This document shows, in pieces, positions 19,230 to 28,300 of a stretch of 64,000 nt of DNA. A program made the position numbers and the translations under genes. The notes under the pieces were generated by a model that worked only from the letters and a program-made list of their open reading frames with translations, ran no database searches and was not told the DNA's origin. How positions within the stretch are numbered: the first letter of the stretch is position 1; each line of letters begins with the position of its first letter. The DNA is from Carpediemonas membranifera. Taxonomy: Eukaryota > Fornicata. Location of the stretch: assembly GCA_019828565.1 (NCBI GenBank), contig JAHDYR010000025.1, positions 868,001-932,000 on the forward strand, given 5' to 3'.

Positions 19230-19785
19230 TGACGGGAACTGAACATCTGTGGCAAGGGCTACTTCTTGTGCTTCTTGTGAAACCCCCTTTGTTCTGGGGC
19301 TGGTCCTTTCTCTTACCCTTGGCTCTGGCTTTGGCTGCGCAGTAGGAGATGGCACGGGGGGTTTTGGTCTGGGACGTGTTGAACAAGTCGAGAAACAGTT
19401 CGCAGGTTGCGTCCGACCAGTTGTCGTCCTTGAGGTCCAGAAGGGTACGGCGTGCTTGGAGTTCCACCAGGAGTCTTGCTTTGAGCGGCTCGTCGTCGAG
19501 GGCGTTGACGATCACCATCACGCGGCGAAGCCACTTTGCTTCCGCCTTAAGTGGTCTCTTTGTCGGAAGCTCGCCGTATGCATCCATCTCTGCCAGTGTT
19601 TGGTCAATATCCGCTTCATCTTGTTCAGGGAAGAAATCAATTTGAGATTCCTTCGGCGGCTCGGTCTCGGGCGGCGGAGGAGGCGGATTAAGCTTTGCAA
19701 GCTGTTGCGAGATGGTAGCGATTGAGGCTTCTAGGTTATTGAGCCTCGTTGCCGTCGGATCTGGATGTTCCGAATTTTCTACCAT
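19230..19785 (-). CDS. YR-B gag-like protein
   Basis: The ATG at 19785 lies 7 nt from the GCATAAACTGC motif. About 170-180 aa: an N-terminal helix (LNNLEASIATISQQLAKL), a proline run, acidic DEADIDQTLAEMD, and a helical core ending in a basic, lysine-rich stretch (AAKARAKGKRKDQPQNKGG) suited to RNA binding. Size and position match the gag of YR-A. The frame has no stop before running into a shadow of RT, so its true end is unclear; either the stop was lost to an indel or RT is reached by frameshifting. Confidence 0.6.
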
Positions 19786-19792
19786 TCTGCCC

Positions 19793-19803
19793 GCATAAAC
19801 TGC
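19793..19803 (-). promoter_or_regulatory. GCATAAACTGC core-promoter-like motif (YR-B)
   Basis: Exact 11-mer 7 nt upstream of the YR-B gag ATG at 19785, embedded in terminal repeat A'. The same motif precedes cellular genes in this window. Confidence 0.55.
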
Positions 19804-20047
19804 GCGGCTCGCCTGGTCGGCGCATCACCATGCCGGAGCGAGGCGATCTCATTGCCCTCCGCTCACGGCCCGTTACCCGAGGTAACCTGTCAGCGCGATG
19901 TAACGCCACTATAACAGAGAGCCCTCCTCTTAAATCCAACCAAAATGGGGGGCGAGTATTTACTTCGGGTGGCTTCCCCGAGCTCTTATGACAGACCCGG
20001 GTAAATCCTCGTCTCGCGATCCGGTCAGGTCCGAAACGGCTCCGACA

Positions 20048-20185
20048 CCTGCCGATGCGTTTCGAAGTGTGACCTAAAGTGCACATTGATCGGCGCGCGC
20101 AGGTGCCAGTGATGGTCCTGTGACAGGATCCACAAAGTGTGGCTCTATAACAGAGAGCCCTCCTCTTAAATCCAACCAAAATGGG
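20048..20185 (-). repeat. YR-A copy 2 repeats A2 and B1
   Basis: A2 at 20048-20128 (81 bp) equals A1 at 23511-23591. B1 at 20129-20185 (57 bp) equals B2 of copy 1 at 7315-7371. A2 and B1 abut directly, as expected if this internal junction mirrors the joined ends of a circular intermediate. Confidence 0.85.
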
Positions 20186-20341
20186 ACAATCCCGCAAGAC
20201 GTCCCTGTGGGACTAAAGCTTTGGGCCGGCGAGTCTATCTCGCCTCGACCAGAGTTAAGAATTAATGATGAATCCAGGCCGGCGAGTCCGTCTCGCCTCG
20301 GCCGTTCCCCCTCGAACGCGGATGTTTAATGGAGGGGGTGG

Positions 20342-21526
20342 TTAAAAGTGGGGCCCGAGAAGGCTGAGGTTCATCCTCCTGGTGAGGTCCTCGTTTGTTC
20401 TGATGGCGTCAGCGACATAGCTGCGGAGGGAGGTGACGTCCTTCCATGTGCCCATTGAGAGGATCACCTCCAGCGGGACTCCTGATAGAGCCATCTCCGA
20501 CGCTGCCCCCTTACGGAAGCTGTGGAGACCCGTCCGTGGACCGAACAACGCCTTCACGACTCGTCGGAGGTGTGCGGCTGTGAGCGGTTTGTCTCTGCTC
20601 AGGCGCCCGTTGATTATGACTCGCCAGATGGGGGTGTCATCAGCCAGGTAGTGTGTGCCCTCGACCCAGCGTCTAAGTGCCAAGGCCGGGTTGAAGGCGG
20701 CTGATAGCCATACGTATGGTACGCGCTTCTTAACTCCCGTTAGGATGGTCTTGGTCCGCTGAATGTGTAGGAGAATGTCGCCGTTCTTGAGTAGCTCCAG
20801 GTCGGCCGGGCATAGGGAGAGTATCTCGATGCCTCTGGACACCGTCAGATAGGCGACTGCCCCAAAGAGACATGCCTGATATGACTCAAAGTCGTCACTC
20901 CGGCGCCCCAGTGCCTCGATCATCTCAGCCTTGGTGATGGCGCGCGAGCCGCCGGTAGTTCCCGCCGTGCTGGCGCCCTTAGCCGCCTGCTTAACGATGT
21001 ACTTGGAGTTGGCGGGCGGATGCCAGTCTTTGAGGAACTCCTGTAGCTGAACAATCCAGTAGCCCTTCCTCGCCACGTTCGATGGCCCGCAGAAGGAGCC
21101 TTCGTCCTTGAGGAAGGCTACAAGCTGGTCTCGATCCGACAGGCTGCGATCGCGAGAGCCTTCGAACCTGGCCACCCAGCCGGCCACCGTCCGAGCAGAC
21201 GCGTGATTAAGGTGAATCACTCTGTCCGACCTGAGGACTCTGTGGAAAACGTCCTGAACGCCATCACATTGAACCGTAGGCGTCCTCTGTCCTGTAGGTG
21301 AAGTAGGTGGGCCAGATCTGAGCTCGAAGCCGGGACGGAGAGACGGAGTTTCCAGGGCGTCCAACTCTTGAGGAGTCTCATCTCCGGCGCTTGAACCTCT
21401 GGGTAGAGGAGAAAGACTGCTGAGGTCCAAGACCTCGGGTGTCCAGTCTGAGTCTGAACTCTCGCTGTCGCTATCTTCTGGACTATGGCTGCCATAGACG
21501 AATTGGGGGCCCAGAGGACGCGACAT
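20342..21526 (-). CDS. YR-A tyrosine recombinase
   Basis: 394 aa from the ATG at 21526 (MSRPLGPQFVYG); the same frame is open further upstream but only as a shadow of RT. Acidic/proline-rich linker residues 1-90, then a SAM-like N-terminal DNA-binding region. The catalytic core has TVSRGIEILSL (Arg I), a QRTKTILTG beta-turn Lys, LHSFRKGA (H-x-x-R) and MGTWKDVTSLRSY (W and Tyr nucleophile). It joins the circular cDNA to the target without a target-site duplication. It overlaps the 3' end of the RT/RNase H ORF by about 310 nt in another phase. Confidence 0.9.
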   Translation of the reverse strand: MSRPLGPQFVYGSHSPEDSDSESSDSDWTPEVLDLSSLSPLPRGSSAGDETPQELDALETPSLRPGFELRSGPPTSPTGQRTPTVQCDGVQDVFHRVLRSDRVIHLNHASARTVAGWVARFEGSRDRSLSDRDQLVAFLKDEGSFCGPSNVARKGYWIVQLQEFLKDWHPPANSKYIVKQAAKGASTAGTTGGSRAITKAEMIEALGRRSDDFESYQACLFGAVAYLTVSRGIEILSLCPADLELLKNGDILLHIQRTKTILTGVKKRVPYVWLSAAFNPALALRRWVEGTHYLADDTPIWRVIINGRLSRDKPLTAAHLRRVVKALFGPRTGLHSFRKGAASEMALSGVPLEVILSMGTWKDVTSLRSYVADAIRTNEDLTRRMNLSLLGPHF

Positions 21527-23013
21527 CCAAGCCTTACGTCTACGTCCGTTGAGACTGTCTGGACTGGACCCCACTCCGCGAGGACAGATTCCATGCTGGA
21601 CTCCAGAGAGGAAGGGAGTCGTGAGAAGCCTCTGGACAGCCGATCTGCTGCCAGGTTGATGATGCCCGGAGTGTGTAGTCCACGGAGTGTCAGGTTCCGG
21701 TCCTCCGCCTCCTTCTGGATCTGGGCTAGAATGTGCAGGGCCTGAGGTGGAGCCTTCGTAGACCCCGCCTTGTTGAGCCAGGCCAGAGCTGATGTGTTGT
21801 CTGAGAAGATCGATAGCTCGCGTTGGGAACTCTGTCTGCCGATCAGACGGATGCCCTGTAGGATTCCCGCGAGCTCCTTCACGTTGATAGATTCTGCTCT
21901 TAGTTCTGGAGTGAACGTGCCCGAGGCTGAGGTCCCATACTCGCCGTGCACGGCTGCTCCCCACTTGACTCCAGATGCGTCTGTCGATACGACGAGGTCT
22001 AAGGAGGGGTGAGCGCCCCAAAGCGACTGAAGTTCTCTGATGTCTCGGACTGGGCGCTCTCTTAGCAGTAGCAGCCACTCTTGCAGTAGCTCCTTGGAGA
22101 GTGGGTCCTGTTGAAGGTGTCTCAGCCGGAGGAAAGCCCCGTGGGCGGTTGTAGCGAAGTAAGTCAGTCTCCCGAGGATCTTGGCCCAAGTCTCCTGATC
22201 GATGGTCTTGCCTGCCAGAGCCTGATGAATGTGAGAGGAGTAACGTTTGGCCTTGTCCGCCGGGAGGCGTATTGTAAAACTCGCGGAGTCTATCACGAGC
22301 CCCAGATAGACCAATGACTGAGTCGGTGCCCATTCTGACTTCTCCTCTGAGGTGAGGACACAGAGGTCGGCTAGAGTCCGCCTGATGCGCGGCACCGCCC
22401 TCCTCAGGATTTCTCGGTCGCGGTGAAATAAGAGGAAGTCGTCGAGGTAGACAACGATGGTAAGACCCGTCCGAAGGGCTAGTATCTTGGCGAGTTGGTT
22501 GGTGATCGTCTGAAACACGAACGGCGATGCGCGCCAGCCGAAGCCTAGCACTCTGTACTGAAACGCTCGTCCGTCTGGAAGATAGACTCCTAGCAGCTTG
22601 CGGTCCTCCTTCCGTACCGGTACTTGATGGTACCCGGACTTGAGGTCGAACTTGACCATCCAGTCGCCCCTCTGGAGAAGGGAGAGAGCTCTGCGCAGAC
22701 CGTAGAGCCGGAAGGATGAGCGCTCTGCCGAGCAGTCGTTCAGTATCGTGAAGTTGTGAATGATCCTCTTCGACTCGCCCTTCGGCACAGTAAACAGCGA
22801 GGCGGTGTGTCGCAGGGAAGAGGGATTCACTTGCTCTATGACGCCTGTCTCTATCAAGGAAGGAATCTGCTGGACAATGAATGGGTCGACTGTCGGCTGT
22901 TGCCTTGGTGCTGGTGGTTGACTTCTCAGACGGATCTCGACCCCGTATCGTAACCAGTTGATCACCCGTTGTGATGCTCCCAACCTCTGCCACTCCCTCC
23001 ACGCCGCGTTCAT
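21217..23013 (-). CDS. YR-A reverse transcriptase-RNase H
   Basis: 598 aa from the ATG at 23013. RT boxes: KFDLKSGYHQV (first Asp), VLGFGWRASPFVFQ and VVYLDDFLLF (YLDD). RNase H boxes: VSTDASGVKWGA, ESINVKELAG, FSDNTSALAW and HTPGIINLAADRLSR. This is the RT-RH pair of DIRS/Ngaro-type elements, without integrase or protease. It starts 14 nt after the gag stop and overlaps the recombinase at its 3' end. Intact, so this copy could be autonomous apart from its truncated B2 terminus. Confidence 0.92.
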   Translation of the reverse strand: MNAAWREWQRLGASQRVINWLRYGVEIRLRSQPPAPRQQPTVDPFIVQQIPSLIETGVIEQVNPSSLRHTASLFTVPKGESKRIIHNFTILNDCSAERSSFRLYGLRRALSLLQRGDWMVKFDLKSGYHQVPVRKEDRKLLGVYLPDGRAFQYRVLGFGWRASPFVFQTITNQLAKILALRTGLTIVVYLDDFLLFHRDREILRRAVPRIRRTLADLCVLTSEEKSEWAPTQSLVYLGLVIDSASFTIRLPADKAKRYSSHIHQALAGKTIDQETWAKILGRLTYFATTAHGAFLRLRHLQQDPLSKELLQEWLLLLRERPVRDIRELQSLWGAHPSLDLVVSTDASGVKWGAAVHGEYGTSASGTFTPELRAESINVKELAGILQGIRLIGRQSSQRELSIFSDNTSALAWLNKAGSTKAPPQALHILAQIQKEAEDRNLTLRGLHTPGIINLAADRLSRGFSRLPSSLESSMESVLAEWGPVQTVSTDVDVRLGCRVLWAPNSSMAAIVQKIATARVQTQTGHPRSWTSAVFLLYPEVQAPEMRLLKSWTPWKLRLSVPASSSDLAHLLHLQDRGRLRFNVMAFRTFSTESSGRTE

Positions 23014-23027
23014 GCATGGAAAGAGGG

Positions 23028-23510
23028 TTAGGTGTGGGCTCTCTTGCCGGAGGATCCTGTCTGAGTGCGACCTCGGTCCTGAGCGCGGCCACCGCGGCGA
23101 AAATTAGCGTCGCGCTTATCGCCCTTAGACTTGGCGCGGGCCGCCAGTTCCAGGACCTCGTCGCGATCAGGCACGCCCTTCGCCTTGCAATAGTTCTCGA
23201 ACCGCTCTGCAGTAGCGTCAGTGTACACGTCCTTGATTAGAAGGTACTGGATTCTTGCAAAGAGAATGTTCCCGATCTCCTTCATCTTTGCGCCGTTCTC
23301 GATCCTATTCATGGTCTTGTATACGAATCTGGCCTCATCTTCGAGGCCGAACCTCTTTGGCATCTCCAGGAACAGTGGACGGCGAGCTGCTTCTGCTTGC
23401 TGCTCCAAAATTGCTTCCGATTGTATCTTAACCAAGCGCTCCAGCTTCTCGATACGCTTGTTAAGCTCATCGGGACTGTCTTGCGGCGGCAGGTCTTCGT
23501 TATCAGACAT
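23028..23510 (-). CDS. YR-A gag-like protein
   Basis: 160 aa from MSDNEDLPPQDSPDEL at 23510, placed just inside terminal repeat A1. N-terminal coiled coil (LNKRIEKLERLVKIQSEAI), a helical core, and a basic Arg/Gly-rich tail (RRGGRAQDRGRTQTG) likely to bind RNA. There is no zinc knuckle. Position before RT is typical of gag in YR retroelements; similarity to known gags cannot be judged by eye. Confidence 0.7.
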   Translation of the reverse strand: MSDNEDLPPQDSPDELNKRIEKLERLVKIQSEAILEQQAEAARRPLFLEMPKRFGLEDEARFVYKTMNRIENGAKMKEIGNILFARIQYLLIKDVYTDATAERFENYCKAKGVPDRDEVLELAARAKSKGDKRDANFRRGGRAQDRGRTQTGSSGKRAHT

Positions 23511-23591
23511 CCTGCCGATGCGTTTCGAAGTGTGACCTAAAGTGCACATTGATCGGCGCGCGCAGGTGCCAGTGATGGTCCTGTGACAGGA
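23511..23591 (-). repeat. YR-A copy 2 terminal repeat A1
   Basis: 81 bp equal to A2 at 20048-20128 and 7470-7550. It marks the 5' terminus of the element; the sequence outside (from 23592) is the next unit of the tandem array. Confidence 0.85.
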
Positions 23592-24950
23592 GCCACCTGA
23601 CCCTCTACACTCTGTAGATCCAACGGGGGAAAGAATATTTACGCAAGAAACCCCTGTTTCGCCGCGTCAATATTCGAAGACTTACGCGCCTTCGGCTCCT
23701 AAGTAAGTCTTGGGTTTCCCTCGCGTACCGACGAGGGACGCTCTCCCGAGCGCGTTCTTACAGCCACCGGCTGCGAATCGTTCGTCATCTGGCCGCATAA
23801 ACTGCGCCGACCAATCTTGACCAATGACGCGGGCATCCGGCGATTGCCGGCCTCGCCCACGTCCCGTCGCCCTTGCGACAATGAGCTGGGGTACTACCCA
23901 ACGCCATATAACATGGCCAACTAACATATAATCACCAACCCAGAGGGGGGGGTGAGAAATTTATTCCAATGCTGAAGTTTCTCACAGCGTCGCTCCTGCG
24001 CGCTGAACAGGCATCGCCTGCGGGTTCTCGCTCCCGGCTCGTTTTTTTCGGCCGGATCAGCCATTCTCGTTCTTCTGAAGAGGATCGAGACGATCCTTGA
24101 AATTTGCGCGCCCATCGAATCCGATCGAATCGGATCAGGCAGCACGACCCGACACTCCCGGGTGTCAACTGTGACCCATGTGGTCCACGGCATCCCTTCT
24201 GCCAGGCTTGCTGGCTAGATAACACAATCATTCCAAACGGGGGGGGGGGAAGAACATTTATTGTAACCATAGAAATGTTCGCTCGGGATCTCCGCCCGGT
24301 CTGCGTCTTGCAGTGCGTCGACATCGTGCTCGCGTGTCGAAATCCAAATTTCTGCGCCACGACTGACATAAACTGCCCGAGGCATCGACACCCCAGGCGT
24401 CCACGGTTCTGTGTAGAACCCAACCCGCCAGATTTTGCTGGCCACACAACATATACACTCTTACCCAAGGGGGGTTGGACATTTATCTCTTATCTGTCCG
24501 GCGGTCTCTTCCGCCATTTCTCTTGGTCTGACTCCATTTTTCAGTCGATTGCGCCATCGATTCTCCCGGATCGAATCACCTCGATTCGTATCCGAAACTG
24601 CCACCAGATTCAACCTCTTAGCACGGCGACCCGGTCCCGCTGGGGTCTCGCCCGCGCCTCGGCACTCCAGGGTGCCCGTGAGCTCATGTGAAACTCGCTT
24701 GCAGGTAAATCCAATGGGGAGTAGAACATTTACTGGTCGTTTGAGGCTCAAACTGATCGAATGTTCGCCCGGTTCGGGTTCGGACCGGGCCGTGCGGGCA
24801 CGAAGTAAACTCGTGTTTTCGAGCTTCTGTTCTTGACTTGGCGACTCCGCGCCAAAATCGAGCGACCGAATTTTGGGTCCGCGCTCCTCGCGCCGGAGTC
24901 GTGTCGGCGCATCTACGCGCCCTCTCACTCGCAGGTAAGGTAAGGTACTC
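23592..24950. repeat. Five diverged tandem units resembling solo termini of YR retroelements
   Basis: Each unit (about 235-320 bp) opens with a CCAA...GGGGG...ATTTA block at ~23620, ~23940, ~24235, ~24468 and ~24705. The same block lies between B2 and A2 of YR-A. Each carries a GC-rich hairpin at a similar place: GTCGC/GCGAC in unit 1, GACAC/GTGTC-like in unit 2, GAC/GTC in unit 3, GGCACT/GGGTGCC-like in unit 5's predecessor. YR-B has GTTACC/GGTAAC at its equivalent position. Unit 1 also has GCATAAACTGC next to a short ATG frame (23788, 29 aa). No long ORF is present. Confidence 0.6.
23795..23805 (-). promoter_or_regulatory. GCATAAACTGC motif in unit 1 of the tandem array
   Basis: Exact 11-mer, 6 nt from a minus-strand ATG at 23788, the same geometry as YR-B. 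The frame is only 29 codons (MTNDSQPVAVRTRSG...), so it looks like the 5' end of a third, lost YR family. Confidence 0.45.
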
Positions 24951-24966
24951 CCTACTTTTCAATTCC
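24951..24966. repeat. 16-bp direct repeat, right copy
   Basis: Exact match to the tRNA-Pro trailer at 7280-7295. It marks the right edge of the transposon island. Confidence 0.55.
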
Positions 24967-24977
24967 CAATATTCACC

Positions 24978-25020
24978 TGTTGCGCAGTATAAACACATTG
25001 TTTGACCCTTCAATAGCACA
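24978..25020 (+). promoter_or_regulatory. 43-bp conserved element, copy 1
   Basis: Begins TGTTGCGCAGTATAAACAC and ends CAATAGCACA. Identical to 59659-59701 and 63495-63537. Each copy is followed 12-13 nt later by a YTAAAACTGC or YTAAACTGC box (here at ~25032). In the other two places a gene starts just downstream, so it looks like an upstream promoter block. Confidence 0.6.
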
Positions 25021-25386
25021 TCACCCGAAGCCTTAAACTGCGACTGGCTGCGAATTCTCTTCACAAGCAAGTTAGACCTCACCAACCATCAAATAATACA
25101 GCATTAATCCAGTTGGAGGGTATTCCATCTTGATTTTTTGCGATTTTGTGCAAAGGCCGTCAAACTGATGTCTTGGGGAAGGTCGTGGGTGTGGGAGACC
25201 AACAATGGAACAAAAAGAAGACAGTCACGGCTCATCGCTACGCATGGGCGAGTGACTGATCGTAGCCAGCTCGGGAAGTGCCGTCTTTCATTCCTCCTGA
25301 CGCTAAGTGCACTCCCACAACCCGAATAAACTCATGTCACTCACGGTCTCCCCAGAGCTCTCAGGAATGATTCAATAAGCATAACT
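25021..25386. other. Region downstream of the 43-bp element, no clear gene
   Basis: A TTAAACTGCG box is at ~25032. A short plus-strand frame from the ATG at 25168 (MSWGRSWVWETNNG, 53 aa) resembles nothing I know. A non-coding transcript or a degenerate gene is possible. The UGGT-like stop lies at the right edge. Confidence 0.35.
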
Positions 25387-28300
25387 TTATACATTGCAAA
25401 TCTCCTTGAGTCCATCAATTGCCGCGACCCACTCCTCGACTTCAACCGCCGCTGCGTTGCTCGGCACGATCAAGCCTTTAGCCCCGGCCAGCTCCACCTC
25501 CTCGCACCATTGAGCAGACCAAGACCACTTACTCTCCAAAATCTTGACCAACGAGTGGTGGTTGAGGAGGTCCCGCGTGCCGGTCGACGAGGGTGCGACT
25601 CGGTGATAAAGCAGCCGAGCATCGTCCATCACGTGCATCCCATGCGCCTTTGTGACGTCAACCATCACGAGTTCGTCCGTCACGAACGGGATCTTACGAG
25701 CAGCCCACCTGCCTTGAATCCAATACGGCTTGGGTCCGTCGGCCCGGCCAGCACACATCGGTGGGGCCGCGAAGAGGGCAGTGTGCATTGCTGATGTCAT
25801 CACGCTTAGCACATTGTCTCGGAGTACCAGATTCGGGCCCAGAGCGAGGGCCATGCCGGTCTTGGGCGGGAAGATCAGGTCTGATACGGCTAGAAGCTGA
25901 TCCACTGGGCGGAGGGGCCGGCCGTACTGGCTGTCGAGGAAGGCAGGCCAACGGAACTTGCTTCGTTCAAGAGCACAAGACTTGGCATCGCACAGCTTAG
26001 TGAGGGCAGAGACGAACTGTGGCGATGCGACAAAGTCATCCACCCAGAACACCACGCGAGACTTTGAATTACTCATAATATGACTCGCCTGCGCCAGGGC
26101 CATCTCTTCAGCCGCAAACCCTGGGTGGAATAGAGCCACGTGTGGGGTAGTGGGGTCTCCGATGGTCGATGAAACCACGCCGTTGGGCAGCCGCCTAAGA
26201 TGGAGGTGCATGTTCTTCACCGACGCGAGAGTCGTCACTGCGAAGGTCAAGCCCTTGACAACGGCGAACTCCTGGGCCCGACCGGGGCCGAGCTGGACGG
26301 TATAGACGCCGGGGGCAACCTGGTGCTGGAAGTAGCCGGGGGAGTAGAGGATTGAGGCAGCTTCTGACACCACGGAGCCAGTCATGTCGATGAGTTGGAT
26401 GTCAATGGCGGAAACGGGACGTGAATCTCTGCCGATTGCGTGAGATTCGACCGCAAAGTGTGACAAAGCGTGGGCGATCACACCACTGGCTGAATCTGAC
26501 ACAGACTCCGTGTCAATGCCGTCGTTCGACTGTATATGAGTCACCCAAGCCTGTGCGACGTCCAGCTTGACTGATGTGCGGTGGCCCTTCACAGACGGCA
26601 CCGCAACCCGCTGATCGAGGCCGTAGTAGGTGTAGAAGGAGGGCAGCACGGCTGCGTTGTACTTGTTCGGGCAGGACAATGTCAGGTCGACTCTGACGAC
26701 GGAGTCAAGGTCTGCCAAGACGTTGATGATGCGTCTGCCGTGCTCGGTGAAGGGGTCAATCACACCCTTGACGATGGGGGGCGTGCCTGCCACGGGCGGG
26801 GAGACGGTGAGACGGGGGAGGTTTGCTACGGCAGAGAGGAAGCCGCGTTTCTTGGTGGCACGTTTGTATGCCTTGTATACGATCGTGTCGATCTCAGCTT
26901 TGGCGTCCTCGAGCTTGGATGGTGTAGTGAGATCGAGAATTGGTTGCATCAGATCTTCAACATATGACCGCACAGCACCCGTAATTGTCCCAGATCTAAG
27001 CGATCCAGCATCAGATTCAGTCAAATCCATCCCGAATCCAGCGATCGAGAGGTGGAACTCGGCATGGGCGACCCTCGGCAGCGCCTTGAGCCGCTCACCG
27101 TCGAAGCCCACAGTCTCCACGCCCAGGGCCATCGCTAGGCTATCAGCGTCCACATCTTCGCCGTCGAGGCCGGCCGTCCAAGCAAGCGCCTGGACGAAGG
27201 CGGCTGGCCCCATGACTCGGATGGAGTCGTCGGCGTGGGCGAGGAGCTGCTCGAGCATCCGGGGCACACGTGTGGGGGCGGCAGTGTTGGCGAAGGACAC
27301 ACGGACGTCAGTGACCTCGTCGAGGGGCTGGGCGTCGAATACACCGCGTACGACGGCGATTGCGAGTCGGGCCGCGCCGTAACGAGTCATAGAATCGTGG
27401 GAGGCGAAGGGGGCGGCGACGTTGATGTGAAGAGGCGGGGTGGATGCCTTGGAGTCGGGCATGGAGAGCTGTGCGGGGAGGATGTCGTGGACTTGTTCTT
27501 CGGATCGATCAAATATCGAAGATACGGGATGATATTTGGATACGATTTCAGGTTTGATCTGGGGCAACGAGAAGACGGAGCTGAGGAAGCAGAGGCTGCC
27601 CTCGCACGCCACGGCGTCGAGCATGGCGTCCGTCAACACGCCGCTCTTCACCATCGACGAAAGAAGGTTGATTTCACGACTGACGGCGTCAAACGTTTCA
27701 GTCTCGATAGGTCTCTCACTGCTAGCGACGACGCGGCCATTGATGACGGCGACAGGGCCCCGGGCGACCTCGTCGTTGAGACCGAGGTCACGCGTCGCCT
27801 CTGCCATGGCGCGGAGCTCGCGAGAGATGGCTGAGGAGTGCGCGCGCTCGGCCAAGATATCCTCGTTGATCGAGTCAGGCCTGTTGAATCTTGTGATGAG
27901 ATCGGATACAGCATCCGAGATCATCATTTCATCAATCTCAACATGGTCTGATTCAGCGTGGCCGTAGAGGATCGAGGCCCACGTGAAAGCCGTATTTGTA
28001 TCAATAACATCAGATATGGCCAGGAAATATCTTGAAACCATTTCGCCCATGGGGTTCGAAGCCGAGGTATGTCCAACGGTCTCAAACGCCGAATCAAAGC
28101 CCAGATCGTCTGTCACGGCATGCATTCTTGACTCGCCTCTGAGTCGAGGAACTCCACCCACCTCGAACAAGGAGTCGGGCTCAGTCAGTGGGTTCTCTAG
28201 CCCCGACGAGAACACCAGGCCCAGATGCCACGGGGGCGAGCGTTTGAAAATGTTATAAATCTGAGCGAGGGAGGAGAGGCCTGTGGCCGACTTGGGGTCA

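Larger units (their letters stand above)
16231..19908 (-). mobile_element. YR-B tyrosine-recombinase retroelement
   Basis: Minus-strand order: terminal repeat A' (19908-19786), gag-like ORF, RT/RNase H, overlapping tyrosine recombinase, 3' region, then a second A' copy at 16230-16109. It is divergent from YR-A at protein level but has the same layout. Its right end abuts a truncated YR-A B2 repeat at 19909 and its left end runs into the chimera. This is the DIRS/PAT/Ngaro class (RT + RNase H + YR, no integrase). Confidence 0.85.
19909..23591 (-). mobile_element. YR-A tyrosine-recombinase retroelement copy 2
   Basis: Near-complete element of about 3.7 kb. Minus-strand order: A1 (23591-23511), gag, RT/RNase H, overlapping YR, B1 (20185-20129), A2 (20128-20048), spacer, and a truncated B2 (from ~19948 to 19909), cut where YR-B begins. 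All three ORFs are open. It is the best reference for the family in this window and almost identical to copy 1 where they overlap. Confidence 0.9.

Noticed and set aside
16109-19908. LTRs flanking YR-B
   Set aside because: The two A' copies are ~122 bp, lack TG...CA ends and a primer-binding site, and the element encodes a tyrosine recombinase, so they are YR-type split repeats.
20342-23092. A 916-aa recombinase protein
   Set aside because: The N-terminal ~520 residues are an out-of-phase shadow of RT/RNase H. The real recombinase most likely starts at the ATG at 21526.
25168-25329. 53-aa protein beginning MSWGRSWVWETNNG as a second profilin
   Set aside because: Only the MSW start is shared; no later profilin motif is present.
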